46,362 bases of DNA from a virus. The notes beneath the pieces were generated by a model that saw nothing but the letters and a program-made list of their open reading frames with translations, searched no databases and was not told where the DNA came from. Where the stretch lies: IMG/VR virus record IMGVR_UViG_3300020419_001285, positions 1 through 46,362 of that record; one strand, written 5' to 3'. A program made the position numbers and the translations under genes. Positions 39,101-46,146 of the stretch are shown piece by piece (the first letter of the stretch is position 1; the number at the start of each line of letters is the position of its first letter).

Positions 39101-40120
39101 AACATTTAAGTTAGAAGATGCAACAGAAACATATGCAGAACTTGAGTACTCAACTAAGTCACCTTGCTCATAGTAATTAGAGTTACTCCAAGTACCTCTC
39201 CATTTTTGTCCTCTAACAAGTAGAGACCAACCATTTTGTCCAGTATCAACATCAGTAATACCAGCACCGATTGGTGGTGTGTCGTTATTAATTATTAATT
39301 GGTCAGCAATATAAGAGTTACCACCGTAGGTAACAATCTGACCTTTACCATATTGTTTTGTCTTATCGTATGTCGCACCAGATCCAGTACCAATACCTTG
39401 AACTAAGTTAGACCATAGAGCTGGGTTTTGGTTTGGCTGATCTCCTCTTGGGTTAGTACCTATAGCAACATAAGCAGAACCACTAAATTCTACGAGGTCT
39501 CCTCTCTCATATCTTGCACTAGAATCATACTCTCCTTTACCCTCTATTCCGTTAGAGAATGGAGCAAAGTTTGCTGCAGGAGGGAAGAATCCGTCTGATC
39601 CAACACCTGAAATATCATGTGGGGATGTTGATACACCAGTGGCAGTCTGGTCTGATGGTGATTGGAATGGTGATGTAACACGATATAGTTGAGGACCATA
39701 TTCAACTACATCATTAATACCATAGTAAGTATCAGTAGCAAAGGCACCTCTAAAGTTTACGCCCTCTGCATAGATATCCCAATACTGTGGGTAGTCGTTT
39801 GCGTACCAGTTACTTTGAATACCAGTTGAAGTATTCTGTGCTGTACAAATGTATAGGTTACCACCTTCTTTAACGATATCCTGGACAACATATCCAGTAC
39901 TCACCGTTAGATCTCCAGCGAAGTTCTGACCTGTAAGGTGCAAACTCCAGTATGCTGAGTCGTTTGGGAAGCCTGTAGCACTAGCGTCAGAAGTATGGTT
40001 AACAGTACACACATATGAACTAGCACCGTATTTAACGATGTCATCTATTACATATGCGGTAGATGCTGCCCATGCTCCACGCCAGTTGAACTTCAGTCTG
40101 CCAAGTCTAAATTCTGCCAT
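36107..40120 (-). CDS. Large tail fibre protein with six carbohydrate-binding-like repeats
   Basis: 1337 residues. Residues 12-340 hold six copies of a short module of about 30 residues, of the form W/F-R/A-G-x-W-x-x-x-x-x-Y-x-x-x-D-I/L-V-x-Y-x-x-x-x-Y (for example RGTWSNSNYYEQGDLVEYSS; GEYDSSARYERGDLVEFSGS). This is like chitinase-type CBM5/12 modules. About 360-400 hold TKGDILTRDGTG and LRVSSTDEVEWQY. From 407 a beta-helix start (IYFIDAQQGSNDNSGLTPDD) leads into a long beta-rich region with HFVSA/HTYVSGG repeats, and a fibre-tip C-terminus (SGVTASNKQQIFC). Its likely job is binding cell-surface sugar. Ends at a strong terminator. Confidence 0.85.
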   Translation of the reverse strand: MAEFRLGRLKFNWRGAWAASTAYVIDDIVKYGASSYVCTVNHTSDASATGFPNDSAYWSLHLTGQNFAGDLTVSTGYVVQDIVKEGGNLYICTAQNTSTGIQSNWYANDYPQYWDIYAEGVNFRGAFATDTYYGINDVVEYGPQLYRVTSPFQSPSDQTATGVSTSPHDISGVGSDGFFPPAANFAPFSNGIEGKGEYDSSARYERGDLVEFSGSAYVAIGTNPRGDQPNQNPALWSNLVQGIGTGSGATYDKTKQYGKGQIVTYGGNSYIADQLIINNDTPPIGAGITDVDTGQNGWSLLVRGQKWRGTWSNSNYYEQGDLVEYSSSAYVSVASSNLNVQPGTAVTMWQAFAIGDSAALLTTKGDILTRDGTGPSRQGIGTQGTFLRVSSTDEVEWQYAGQRTKIYFIDAQQGSNDNSGLTPDDAWQNISYASTAAQKVSNITNFVYDNTSGIATVTAANHGLFPRGDIRLSGIAFTCAPGFSGLTTTIFPDGTQGFYFKVDSVTDSDTFVTNVSISTIAHTYVSGGTVTDSSPVIIKLSAGVFSEELPITLPKNFSIAGDVLRGSTIQPAPGISTEGVIPNARQTMFFVSDSTTVQAITMRGLQGFDYDVNDPFETDKWQIKTGVGTTACGVYFRLNPTDPILNRSPYIKDCTAFSDVCLDGTGHQGAIGIFIEGGVHNLAPEGAGGKSMVFDAFTNIHSGGVGFFLEDDALAEIVSSFTYYCAFGYVSDDGSEIRSLSGNNSYGTYGAIACGFSTLETPRFGRMFGDKMTTVVGTYVGTLAVGATMRGTVSGARAELTNDQSASDAIYFKYFVGFGNTFLDAADINPAVGIGTTVFTPGEYVEVDSVGAGATGYFRMGTGSNAANGQADILFEVTGLSTTPIVGDALGFTTVGMGFSDTNTYILRAITNYVAGNNYTPSAGSYNPSTGIVQLTSNNHGMMVGDKIQLTPNSLTFTCSLDGGVAQKTYPRATGTGVNAGKADPLHRTLVALSATTVNTFSFQSLENIPSTNTSAHTFVSAATNAVQQANGRATINVAPGKGSAPKSFDNQEFAMRSKFSKLRLTGHDFLLIGTGNTAQTNYPNTDENTASQGNETNVTNSGKIFFVSTDQGGNFRVGEYFSVNQLTGAATLDASAFNLSGLTELRLGAIGGQIGEAINEFSSDELMSGDSNQACPTEKAVRGFLTRGKMDSTSGILVPPRGSQAGRPTGNALLNGGLRYDTDTNSYEYYNGSNWLPVGAYQNVDATSGVTASNKQQIFCNTTGGGFTVTLPSSPIKGDSIRFFDVTKSFDSNALTIGRNGNPIMGDAADLTVNTEGAAFELVFYDGTQGWRIITI

Positions 40121-40133
40121 TGTTAGTTACTCG

Positions 40134-40484
40134 TTAAACAGGTCCAGTGTATGAATGGGTTCCATTGACTTGAAGGATTAAGTATCCATCAGAATCTAGG
40201 AAATAATTTAAGTTACGACGATCAAATCGTATCTGTTGATATTTATCTTGCGGATTATTGGCAGTCGCCTTTTGCTCAGTAACTTCCTCAACATAATCCT
40301 CATAATCTCCAAACTCTTCAACTTGCGTTCCATCGAGTCGGAATGGTTCAAAGCTTTCAGTGGTAGAAGCAGTGCTCACCTTAGTAAGGTATAGCATAGA
40401 ATACTCATCTCTTCTCAAAGCATAAACAAAATGCCCTGTAGAGTCTTGAGGTTGGAAATGTGCGTTGCTTAATGTTAATGCCAT
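40134..40484 (-). CDS. Small virion structural protein
   Basis: 116 residues: MALTLSNAHFQPQDSTGHFV, then YALRRDEYSMLYLTKV, an acidic GDYEDYVEEVTE stretch, and FDRRNLNYFLDSDGYLI. The type is found next to fibre genes in cyanophages and is probably a virion component. It lies 13 bases upstream of the large fibre gene in the same transcript. No exact T4 counterpart is recognised. Confidence 0.65.
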   Translation of the reverse strand: MALTLSNAHFQPQDSTGHFVYALRRDEYSMLYLTKVSTASTTESFEPFRLDGTQVEEFGDYEDYVEEVTEQKATANNPQDKYQQIRFDRRNLNYFLDSDGYLILQVNGTHSYTGPV

Positions 40485-40485
40485 T

Positions 40486-40956
40486 TTAACTAACTATTCT
40501 CCAATAACTACCTGTCCATAAAAACATAACGGTTACACCTGAAACATCTAAGTTTACAGGTCCATCATCAATGTTTCCTATCGCATCCTTAAATTGATGG
40601 CTGGCTGAAGTCAATGTAACATTATTTATATTCCAACTTTGGCCACCGTCTGCTATCTCAATGCTGTCTCCAGCTGATAAGTTGACCTGTGGCATAGTGG
40701 CATTGATAACACCACCATTGGTATCAGCAAGGTATCTCTTATTCACAACAAGTTGTGTTGATAGAGGACCAGTCAACTGTGCGAAGACAGGAGTTGCACC
40801 AGTAGCAGCTTGTGCTACGGTTTCAACAGCGTTGCCACTTCTAATGTAGATCTTTTGGTCTACAATATTAATAGCCATTTCTCCATCTTCCAGATCATTA
40901 AGACCAGGAATCTGACCCTGCGTAATACTTCGTTTTGGTTTAATGCGAGTCGGCAT
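40486..40956 (-). CDS. Fibre-type structural protein with fibre-attachment N-terminus
   Basis: 156 residues. The opening (KPKRSITQGQIPGLNDLEDG, EMAINIVDQKIYIRSGN) matches the short N-terminal domain that recurs at the start of many phage fibres and starts L-x-x-G-E-x-A-x-N-x-x-D-x-K-I-Y. The rest is beta-rich (SAGDSIEIADGG, VTVMFLWTGSYWRIV). Probably a small fibre or whisker-like unit. Late promoter at 40985-40992, 29 bases ahead. Confidence 0.7.
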   Translation of the reverse strand: MPTRIKPKRSITQGQIPGLNDLEDGEMAINIVDQKIYIRSGNAVETVAQAATGATPVFAQLTGPLSTQLVVNKRYLADTNGGVINATMPQVNLSAGDSIEIADGGQSWNINNVTLTSASHQFKDAIGNIDDGPVNLDVSGVTVMFLWTGSYWRIVS

Positions 40957-40984
40957 TACAAGATTTTATAGTATTGCTTCTAGT

Positions 40985-40992
40985 TATTTATT
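40985..40992 (-). promoter_or_regulatory. T4-type late promoter (AATAAATA)
   Basis: AATAAATA on the minus strand, matching NATAAATA, overlapping the stop of the upstream oxygenase gene and 28 bases before ATG 40956. It should drive the fibre genes 40956-36107. Confidence 0.5.
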
Positions 40993-41476
40993 AGAAGTAA
41001 TTAACCGCTAATACAAACCGTGCTTTTTCGTTTGTGCAGTTCGTACTATTATGTGGTGTAGATCCATCAAAAATTACATTTCTATTAGCAACACTTTCTA
41101 TCTTAGTTCCGTCTTCCATCTTAGTATATCCATCGTTGTCATTAAAATATAACAGTGCTGCATTATGACTATACTCAAAGTCTACATGAGGATCATGCTC
41201 AATAAATTTTCCTTGATTAGGATACAATAAAACTCTTGCTCTAATTATAGACTTAACATTTAAAACTTTGATTAGATAATCATCTAATGGTTCCATGAAA
41301 GAACTTACTGGAGAGAATCTTTCATATAATCTATGCACAAAATAAAAATGCTCGTTATTATTTTCCCAAGGATTTGCTACTCTTGCTTGATACTCCCAAG
41401 GAAAGTTATGACCCATCACAACTCCTTGTAGCATAGAAAAATATTCTTTCTCAAGAGTGTCGTCAGTAATTCTCAT
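40991..41476 (-). CDS. Fe(II)/2-oxoglutarate-type oxygenase (HxD subtype)
   Basis: 161 residues. Metal sites: His97-x-Asp99 (HDPHVDFEYSHNAALLYF), His142 (DGSTPHNSTNC), and Arg153 (KARFVLAVNYF). This is the minimal length for the fold. Its ATG overlaps the stop of the next oxygenase gene upstream (ATGA). Substrate unknown; its nearness to fibre genes makes a virion protein conceivable. Confidence 0.8.
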   Translation of the reverse strand: MRITDDTLEKEYFSMLQGVVMGHNFPWEYQARVANPWENNNEHFYFVHRLYERFSPVSSFMEPLDDYLIKVLNVKSIIRARVLLYPNQGKFIEHDPHVDFEYSHNAALLYFNDNDGYTKMEDGTKIESVANRNVIFDGSTPHNSTNCTNEKARFVLAVNYF

Positions 41477-42039
41477 GGTTCAAATAAATTAAAAGCAATT
41501 GAAAATCTAGGTTCATCAGAATAACTCATACTAACATGATGATATAAAGAACCAGGAAACAAATACATGCCACCCTCAACAGGTGGTATGGTAATATTAG
41601 TATGTTGTATAGGAGCAAAGTTATGTTCATCTAGATGATGAAAAATTAATTCTCCTGATTGTTTTGGACAACTAACCCAGAAAACTCCAGCAAGCACACA
41701 ACCAGGATGTGTGTGACTTACATTATAGTTATGCTTGTAATTTATATTGAACCACATGTTAGATAGTTGTGGTTCAAATTCAAAAGAAGTCTCATCATGA
41801 TTACGATACTCTTCTACCAAGTCTAAGATTCTTGGACTCATGTAATTAAGAAATGGTGCGAAGGCATCCATCTCCCAAAAATCATCAGGACTTTGATACC
41901 CATCTATATTACTCCTACTATTGGTTGGATAAGTTTTAGCATAGTTAGTCATCCATGCTACTAAATCATCTTTAACCAAATCAAATTGAGAATCATATGA
42001 CTTCGCAATTACTGTAGGAAATATAGTATGGGTGGTCAT
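41473..42039 (-). CDS. Fe(II)/2-oxoglutarate-type oxygenase (HxH subtype)
   Basis: 188 residues, starting MTTHTIFPTVIAKSY. Core: VSHTHPGCVLAGVFWVSCPK (His109-x-His111), MYLFPGSLYHHVSMSY (His167/168), and Arg178 (PRFSIAFNL). The H-T-H-P-G-x-x-L-A/S-G-V signature is that of the 2OG-FeII_Oxy_5 family, well known in marine phages. It is coupled to both neighbours by ATGA overlaps. Confidence 0.85.
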   Translation of the reverse strand: MTTHTIFPTVIAKSYDSQFDLVKDDLVAWMTNYAKTYPTNSRSNIDGYQSPDDFWEMDAFAPFLNYMSPRILDLVEEYRNHDETSFEFEPQLSNMWFNINYKHNYNVSHTHPGCVLAGVFWVSCPKQSGELIFHHLDEHNFAPIQHTNITIPPVEGGMYLFPGSLYHHVSMSYSDEPRFSIAFNLFEP

Positions 42040-42236
42040 AAACCTTTTCTAGATCTATTCTGTATTATTATTCTATCGTTAGCATGGTCTGGTATGAATT
42101 CTAAAGTATCATTGTGTGGCCACATCATCTCTTCATACAAAGCATTGAGACGATCCATGTCCTCCCATAGATCATTAACAGAATCTTTAGGTGTTGGTCT
42201 AAACCAATCCTCTTCTGGTTCTAAATTACCATGCAT
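42036..42236 (-). CDS. Small conserved cyanophage protein
   Basis: 66 residues: MHGNLEPEEDWFRPTPKDSV, then DRLNALYEEMMWPHNDTLEF. A strong ribosome site (GGAGGT, nine bases before ATG 42236). It is coupled to the oxygenase downstream by ATGA. Function unknown. Confidence 0.65.
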   Translation of the reverse strand: MHGNLEPEEDWFRPTPKDSVNDLWEDMDRLNALYEEMMWPHNDTLEFIPDHANDRIIIQNRSRKGL

Positions 42237-42237
42237 G

Positions 42238-42753
42238 TTAAGATACCTCCAATAGATGTTTTAGTATATATTTGTGTGCTCCAATGAGATACTTATTATC
42301 TACATTGTTTTTCCAAATTGTCATGTTATCAATATCTAAATCGTGAAGAAGGAAACGACCATCATCATCTTTACCAAACCCTGCTTCAAAATCAACTAGA
42401 GTAAAACCAATCTGTTGAAACAAATCTTTCAGTATATAATCTATGTCTATTATTCTCATAACATATGGTTCAACTCGATAACCCATCAACCTTACTCTAT
42501 CAAATGTAAGTAAAGGAGTCTTGTCAGTCTTTAAAAAGAACTCAACAATAGGAGCATGATGTCCTTTACCACCATCAGCATGTGCTGTTTCTTTTACATG
42601 AAAAATATTCTGACCATCTTCTATACCTATAGTATCTGTGACCATAGAACCAGTAGCATAGTTTCTACAAACAACTCTGAACGGATGCTCAGTAGTCTGA
42701 CCATATAGTATGTTATTTTTTTCTAGAATTTGTTGTAACTCTGGGTTAATCAT
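42238..42753 (-). CDS. purC: SAICAR synthetase-like protein (PurC), lacking the N-terminal part
   Basis: 171 residues against about 240 for bacterial PurC. The match begins at about PurC residue 85: FRVVCRNYATGSMVTD (like VECVVRNRAAGSLV), then PIVEFFLKTD, DYILKDLFQQIGFTLVDFEA (like ...AGLILVDFKLEFG), and HDLDIDNMTIWK. The N-terminal region, including the K-x-K-x-V-Y ATP-binding loop, is absent, and the neighbouring gene does not supply it. Cyanophages often carry purine genes; PurC joins aspartate to CAIR using ATP. Without the ATP loop, activity is doubtful, or another fold part may replace it. Its ATG overlaps the end of the upstream gene. Confidence 0.75.
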   Translation of the reverse strand: MINPELQQILEKNNILYGQTTEHPFRVVCRNYATGSMVTDTIGIEDGQNIFHVKETAHADGGKGHHAPIVEFFLKTDKTPLLTFDRVRLMGYRVEPYVMRIIDIDYILKDLFQQIGFTLVDFEAGFGKDDDGRFLLHDLDIDNMTIWKNNVDNKYLIGAHKYILKHLLEVS

Positions 42754-43012
42754 TTTTCTTTAACTCCTTCATGTATTCTTCTCTACCATCTTTAGTAAAG
42801 ACACCTTTCTCATAATCAAAGTAAGGATGTGGAGCAGCAGAAACTACTGGATCTTTTGTCCTGTTCTTAATAACAATAAATCTATCAGCAGCAAATGTTC
42901 CTGCTAATTGTACTTCAATCTCATCACTATCTTGCCAGTTAATGTCACCATTCTTTTTAGTGTGAAGCATTGCTTCTTGGATCTGATCAATGATTTCTTG
43001 TGTCAGTTTCAT
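42746..43012 (-). CDS. Small conserved cyanophage protein
   Basis: 88 residues from ATG 43012 (MKLTQEIIDQIQEAMLHTKK). A longer in-frame front is rejected as it overlaps another gene and is poor in composition. Contains GDINWQDSDEIEVQLAGTF and a positively charged end. It overlaps PurC-like by eight bases and the membrane-protein gene by 26. Not part of PurC by sequence. Function unknown. Confidence 0.65.
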   Translation of the reverse strand: MKLTQEIIDQIQEAMLHTKKNGDINWQDSDEIEVQLAGTFAADRFIVIKNRTKDPVVSAAPHPYFDYEKGVFTKDGREEYMKELKKND

Positions 43013-43196
43013 AAGTCGGTGGGGTGTGGTGGTCGTTCCAATGTCTAATATTACCTGCAACAATAAAGCAGTTAGTAACAACTAATTGTATAAAGATAAA
43101 AGATCTAATGATGCATATAATATCATCATACTTCTTAGTTGTTTCATCGTTGAATGATCCTAGAGCATACTTCCAGATCTTCCATATCTTAGTCAT
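42987..43196 (-). CDS. Small membrane protein
   Basis: 69 residues from ATG 43196 (MTKIWKIWKYALGSFNDE). It overlaps the stop of the upstream gene by four bases (ATGA). One membrane helix at about 30-52 (ICIIRSFIFIQLVVTNCFIV), then AGNIRHWND and a polar tail. The opening W-K-Y-A-L-G-S-F and G-N-I-R-H-W occur in other small cyanophage proteins. Function unknown. Confidence 0.65.
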   Translation of the reverse strand: MTKIWKIWKYALGSFNDETTKKYDDIICIIRSFIFIQLVVTNCFIVAGNIRHWNDHHTPPTYETDTRNH

Positions 43197-43693
43197 ACCC
43201 AATCTGGTTGTCGGGATGGGTCACGAAGATAATTAGATGCAACCCAAGGTTTGCTCGATATATAACGCTTGTAAGCAGTAAAAGTGTCAATGCTTGTGTC
43301 ATATTTAAACCTGTCGGGTCCTGCGAACGCAAAAGATTTAGGATCATGATCTTGTGGTGGAAATATTTTTACAGCATGTTCTATTGTATGCTGACAACTA
43401 TGTATTTTAGCATACCTATGAGTATATTCATAGCATAAAGCAAGACCATGTACAATCAACCATGTCCAATTATCTTGTGCCCAGATAGTGCAAGGATGAT
43501 TACGAAATGCACCCTTGTCTGTCTTGTATGGTGTGCCATCTAACTTTGGTAGTGTACCAAAACTATGACCCCATTTTTCTGATGCAACAATGGATAACAT
43601 TTGACATGTTTCTAATGGCATCTTGACGATATGTTTGTCGGGTAATACCTGTGCAGATTTTACTGCTGAAGGATCAGTTACAAAGATATTCAT
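43193..43693 (-). CDS. Conserved phage protein of unknown function
   Basis: 166 residues: MNIFVTDPSAVKSAQVLPDK, HIVKMPLETCQMLSIVAS, then FRNHPCTIWAQDNWTWLIVH. The D-K-H-x-V-K-M-x-L-E-x-x-Q-M-L pattern is shared by a family seen in many marine phages. The C-terminus is basic. Coupled to neighbours on both sides (ATGA). Function not known; a DNA-repair role has been guessed for similar proteins, but nothing here proves it. Confidence 0.65.
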   Translation of the reverse strand: MNIFVTDPSAVKSAQVLPDKHIVKMPLETCQMLSIVASEKWGHSFGTLPKLDGTPYKTDKGAFRNHPCTIWAQDNWTWLIVHGLALCYEYTHRYAKIHSCQHTIEHAVKIFPPQDHDPKSFAFAGPDRFKYDTSIDTFTAYKRYISSKPWVASNYLRDPSRQPDWV

Positions 43694-44148
43694 TCAGATG
43701 ATCTCCACTCTTTCCTCATTGTAACATATGTTTTATTCTTTGCGACAATATCTCTAACTTTTTTAAAGATTTGTGCAGATTTAGCAAAATCACATGTAGC
43801 ATGGTCAGGTTCTTGTGGCAATACTTCACCATCTTTATACTTCTTACCATCTCTATGGTTAGCATAGCGTCTTGATCTAGTGAAACCCATCTCTAAAAAT
43901 TTACGACACATATCCATACCGATGAAATCTTTTTCATCACGATAGTCAAGATACATTCCAAAGATATGGTTAGCAGATTCTACTGCAATCTCTGGTGTCT
44001 TAAATCTCCAATGATTACATATATCGTTAGTATAAGGGCGAACCAGTAGAACTCCTTGCTCTCCCCTTCCAATACGATAAAGTTTACGAGTCTCCTCGTC
44101 TGTAAAATCAAGTCTCTTATAGTCGAGATCATAATCAAACTCCTTCAT
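43690..44148 (-). CDS. DUF4385-family protein
   Basis: 152 residues. Signature: DYKRLDFTDEETRKLYRIGR, GEQGVLLVRPYTNDI, CNHWRFKTPEIA, DFIGMDMCRKFLEMGFTRSR, RYANHRDGKKY. The family occurs in cyanophages and bacteria, with no known job. Highly charged and soluble. Start overlaps the upstream stop (TAATG), end overlaps the next start (ATGA). Confidence 0.8.
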   Translation of the reverse strand: MKEFDYDLDYKRLDFTDEETRKLYRIGRGEQGVLLVRPYTNDICNHWRFKTPEIAVESANHIFGMYLDYRDEKDFIGMDMCRKFLEMGFTRSRRYANHRDGKKYKDGEVLPQEPDHATCDFAKSAQIFKKVRDIVAKNKTYVTMRKEWRSSE

Positions 44149-44357
44149 TACTTAAATCCTTTGGATTTTTCTTTTGGTTTGTCTAGGACTACTATCCTTG
44201 CATCAAAATCAAACATATTACAATGATTCCACCACCACTCTTGAACCTCGTCCCAAGATTCTACAATAAAAGTAGCAAAGTGTTTAGAAACTATTTTGTA
44301 ATGATGACGATCATATGGTTCGTCACTTGTTTGTTTAAAATTAATTGTGGGGGTCAT
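44148..44357 (-). CDS. Small hypothetical protein
   Basis: 69 residues from ATG 44357 (MTPTINFKQTSDEPYDRHHY), continuing FIVESWDEVQEWWWNHCNMF. A longer in-frame front is rejected because that region encodes the small membrane peptide in another frame. Tryptophan-rich. Function unknown. Confidence 0.6.
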   Translation of the reverse strand: MTPTINFKQTSDEPYDRHHYKIVSKHFATFIVESWDEVQEWWWNHCNMFDFDARIVVLDKPKEKSKGFK

Positions 44358-44430
44358 ACTTTTTAAGAATATAAAGAGCAAGAGCAGCACCAACTGATGA
44401 GGCACCTAAGACGATTAAAAATAGTGGCAT
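44341..44430 (-). CDS. 29-residue membrane peptide
   Basis: ATG 44430, TAA 44341-44343. The product begins MPLFLIVLGASSVGAALALY and ends ILKKYDPHN: one membrane helix and a basic end. Its ATG overlaps the stop of the 99-residue gene (TAATG) and its end overlaps the next gene by 17 bases, so it is locked into the operon by coupling. Short membrane peptides of this kind occur in many phages. Function unknown. Confidence 0.5.
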   Translation of the reverse strand: MPLFLIVLGASSVGAALALYILKKYDPHN

Positions 44431-44729
44431 TAAATAATTTCCTCCAAAATACTGTGTTGTAATTGTTTATCTTCTGGTTCAAAAGGAAGTCTTTCTTTTG
44501 CTTTAGGAAGACCTTGTTGACCAGGCAATTCTTTTTCTCTTGTTGCTGTTACATCAACTGTTTGATCTAAGATGGGTGCATTGATTTTTTGGTAAGTAAA
44601 TATCTCATTTTGATATTCTCTATGTAACCATAAAGTTTTGATTGCATACTCTTCGTGACTACAATCACAATACTGATCACCATTTTCATCATACACTCTA
44701 TAGAATGGATACATGTGTTGACTAATCAT
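44430..44729 (-). CDS. Small conserved cyanophage protein
   Basis: 99 residues from ATG 44729, or 94 from 44714 (MYPFYRVYDENGDQYCDCSH). Two close Cys (C-D-C). The second half is acidic and Pro/Gln/Glu rich. It overlaps the stop of the upstream gene by eight bases. Function unknown. Confidence 0.65.
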   Translation of the reverse strand: MISQHMYPFYRVYDENGDQYCDCSHEEYAIKTLWLHREYQNEIFTYQKINAPILDQTVDVTATREKELPGQQGLPKAKERLPFEPEDKQLQHSILEEII

Positions 44730-44964
44730 TACTTGTTGCGTGATCTTTTACATAACATGGAACACCTGCAGGGTCTAACCATTTGGTGTATTCAAAATCT
44801 TCAATAGCAGTTTCTAACTGCATCAAATTATCACAAAGATACATGTCTTTGTAACCATTGTAATTATTCCACTTCTGGATACGATAGTCTCCTTTGCCAT
44901 TGGGAAGGAGGTCGGGCATTTCAACATACCTGTAAGGGTCGTTCTGGCAAATCACTTCAAGCAT
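44722..44964 (-). CDS. Small conserved protein after psbD
   Basis: 80 residues: MLEVICQNDPYRYVEMPDLL, then GDYRIQKWNNYNGYKDMYLC. ATG 44964 follows the terminator T-run directly, with no Shine-Dalgarno. ATG 44919 (MPDLLPNGKG) is an alternative with AGG upstream. It probably uses the promoter at 44990-45017. Function unknown. Confidence 0.65.
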   Translation of the reverse strand: MLEVICQNDPYRYVEMPDLLPNGKGDYRIQKWNNYNGYKDMYLCDNLMQLETAIEDFEYTKWLDPAGVPCYVKDHATSND

Positions 44965-44971
44965 AAAAAAA

Positions 44972-44989
44972 GAGGGTTGTTATACCCTC
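44972..44989 (-). terminator. Intrinsic terminator after psbD
   Basis: A 6-bp GAGGGT / ACCCTC stem with a 6-base loop, followed on the minus strand by TTTTTTT. It lies 22 bases after the psbD stop. The next gene's ATG follows the T-run at once. Confidence 0.8.
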
Positions 44990-45017
44990 ATTATAGCATA
45001 TAATTTGTTAATTACAA
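44990..45017 (-). promoter_or_regulatory. Sigma70-like promoter overlapping the psbD end
   Basis: Minus strand: -35 TTGTAA (45017-45012, four of six), 16-base spacer, -10 TATAAT (44995-44990, perfect). The start would fall in the terminator hairpin, so transcripts from it would escape that terminator. Confidence 0.45.
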
Positions 45018-46088
45018 GGCATTACCACGAGGTAATACTTCTTCTGGGAACACGAAGTTCTCATGTGGTTGGTCAACAGATGACATCCATGCTCTCATAC
45101 CCTCATTTAAAAGAATGTTCTTTGTATAGAAAGTCTCGAACTCTGGGTCTTCTGCTGCTCTTATCTCTTGAGATACAAAATCGTATGCTCTTAAGTTAAG
45201 TGCTAGACCTACAATACCTATAGATGATGTCCACATACCCATGACAGGTACGAACAACATAAGGAAGTGTAAGAATCTCTTGTTAGAGAAAGCAATACCA
45301 AATATCTGTGACCAGAATCTGTTTGCTGTAATCATACTATATGTTTCTTCTTCCTGTGTAGGATCGAATGCTCTGAATGTAGAACTCATTGATTGATCGT
45401 TACTGTAAGTAGAAGTATCTTCATACAATGTGTTCTGTACTGTTGCACCATGAATGGCACATAGTAATGCTCCACCTAGTATTCCTGCCACTCCCATCAT
45501 ATGAAATGGATTGAGTGTTATGTTATGGAAACCTTGTATGAATAAGATATAACGAAAGATTGCTGCGACACCAAATGAAGGTGCGAAGAACCAACTGTGC
45601 TGACCTAAAGGATAGATCAGAAAGATGCTAGTGAAGACTGCGATAACAGCAGAGAATGCTAGTGCGTTGTAAGGTCTGATGCCTACAAGTCCTGCGATCT
45701 CAAATTGTCTGAGCATGAAACCTATGAGTCCGAACACACCATGTAGTGCTACGAAATTCCAAAGTCCACCGAGTTGAACCCAACGAACAAATGAACCTTG
45801 TGCTTCAGGTCCCCAGAGGAACATGAGACTATGACCCATTGCGTCACCAGGTGTTGACACTGCTGCTGTTAAGAAGTTTGCTCCTTCAAGATATGAAGAT
45901 GCAATACCATGTGTATACCAACTCGTAACGAATGTAGTTCCTACGAACCAACCACCGATTGACAAGTATGCACAAGGTAAAAGTAAAAGACCAGACCATC
46001 CGACGAATACGAAACGATCTCTCTTTAACCAGTCATCAAGAACATCAAACCAACCTCTTTGAGGTGCTCTTAAAGTAGATGCTACCAT
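45012..46088 (-). CDS. psbD: Photosystem II D2 protein
   Basis: 358 residues (usual 352-353). Nearly full identity to cyanobacterial D2 in blocks: [80 protein letters not shown], and the C-terminal [11 protein letters not shown]. The iron and quinone histidines lie in [14 protein letters not shown] and FSNKRFLHF. It has an insert of about seven residues in the stromal loop after NTLYED (TSTYSNDQS type). Phage D2 keeps photosystem II going during infection. AGGA precedes the ATG. It lies 58 bases after psbA, with a terminator between. Confidence 0.98.
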   Translation of the reverse strand: MVASTLRAPQRGWFDVLDDWLKRDRFVFVGWSGLLLLPCAYLSIGGWFVGTTFVTSWYTHGIASSYLEGANFLTAAVSTPGDAMGHSLMFLWGPEAQGSFVRWVQLGGLWNFVALHGVFGLIGFMLRQFEIAGLVGIRPYNALAFSAVIAVFTSIFLIYPLGQHSWFFAPSFGVAAIFRYILFIQGFHNITLNPFHMMGVAGILGGALLCAIHGATVQNTLYEDTSTYSNDQSMSSTFRAFDPTQEEETYSMITANRFWSQIFGIAFSNKRFLHFLMLFVPVMGMWTSSIGIVGLALNLRAYDFVSQEIRAAEDPEFETFYTKNILLNEGMRAWMSSVDQPHENFVFPEEVLPRGNAL

Positions 46089-46106
46089 TAATTTTTCCTA
46101 TGAAAA

Positions 46107-46124
46107 AGGCACCCGAAGGTGCCT
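46107..46124 (-). terminator. Intrinsic terminator between psbA and psbD
   Basis: A 7-bp stem (AGGCACC / GGTGCCT) with a TTCG loop, the very stable UUCG tetraloop, followed on the minus strand by TTTTTC. It lies 22 bases after the psbA stop. Confidence 0.9.
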
Positions 46125-46146
46125 AGATTTAATTGTCAGTTATAAA

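Noticed and set aside
40623-40630. TATAAATA motif on the minus strand
   Set aside because: It lies inside the coding part of the 156-residue fibre gene, far from any start; probably chance in AT-rich DNA.
42746-43012. Missing N-terminal half of PurC encoded by the upstream gene
   Set aside because: That protein has no K-x-K-x-V-Y loop or other PurC N-terminal features, and is a separate conserved small protein.
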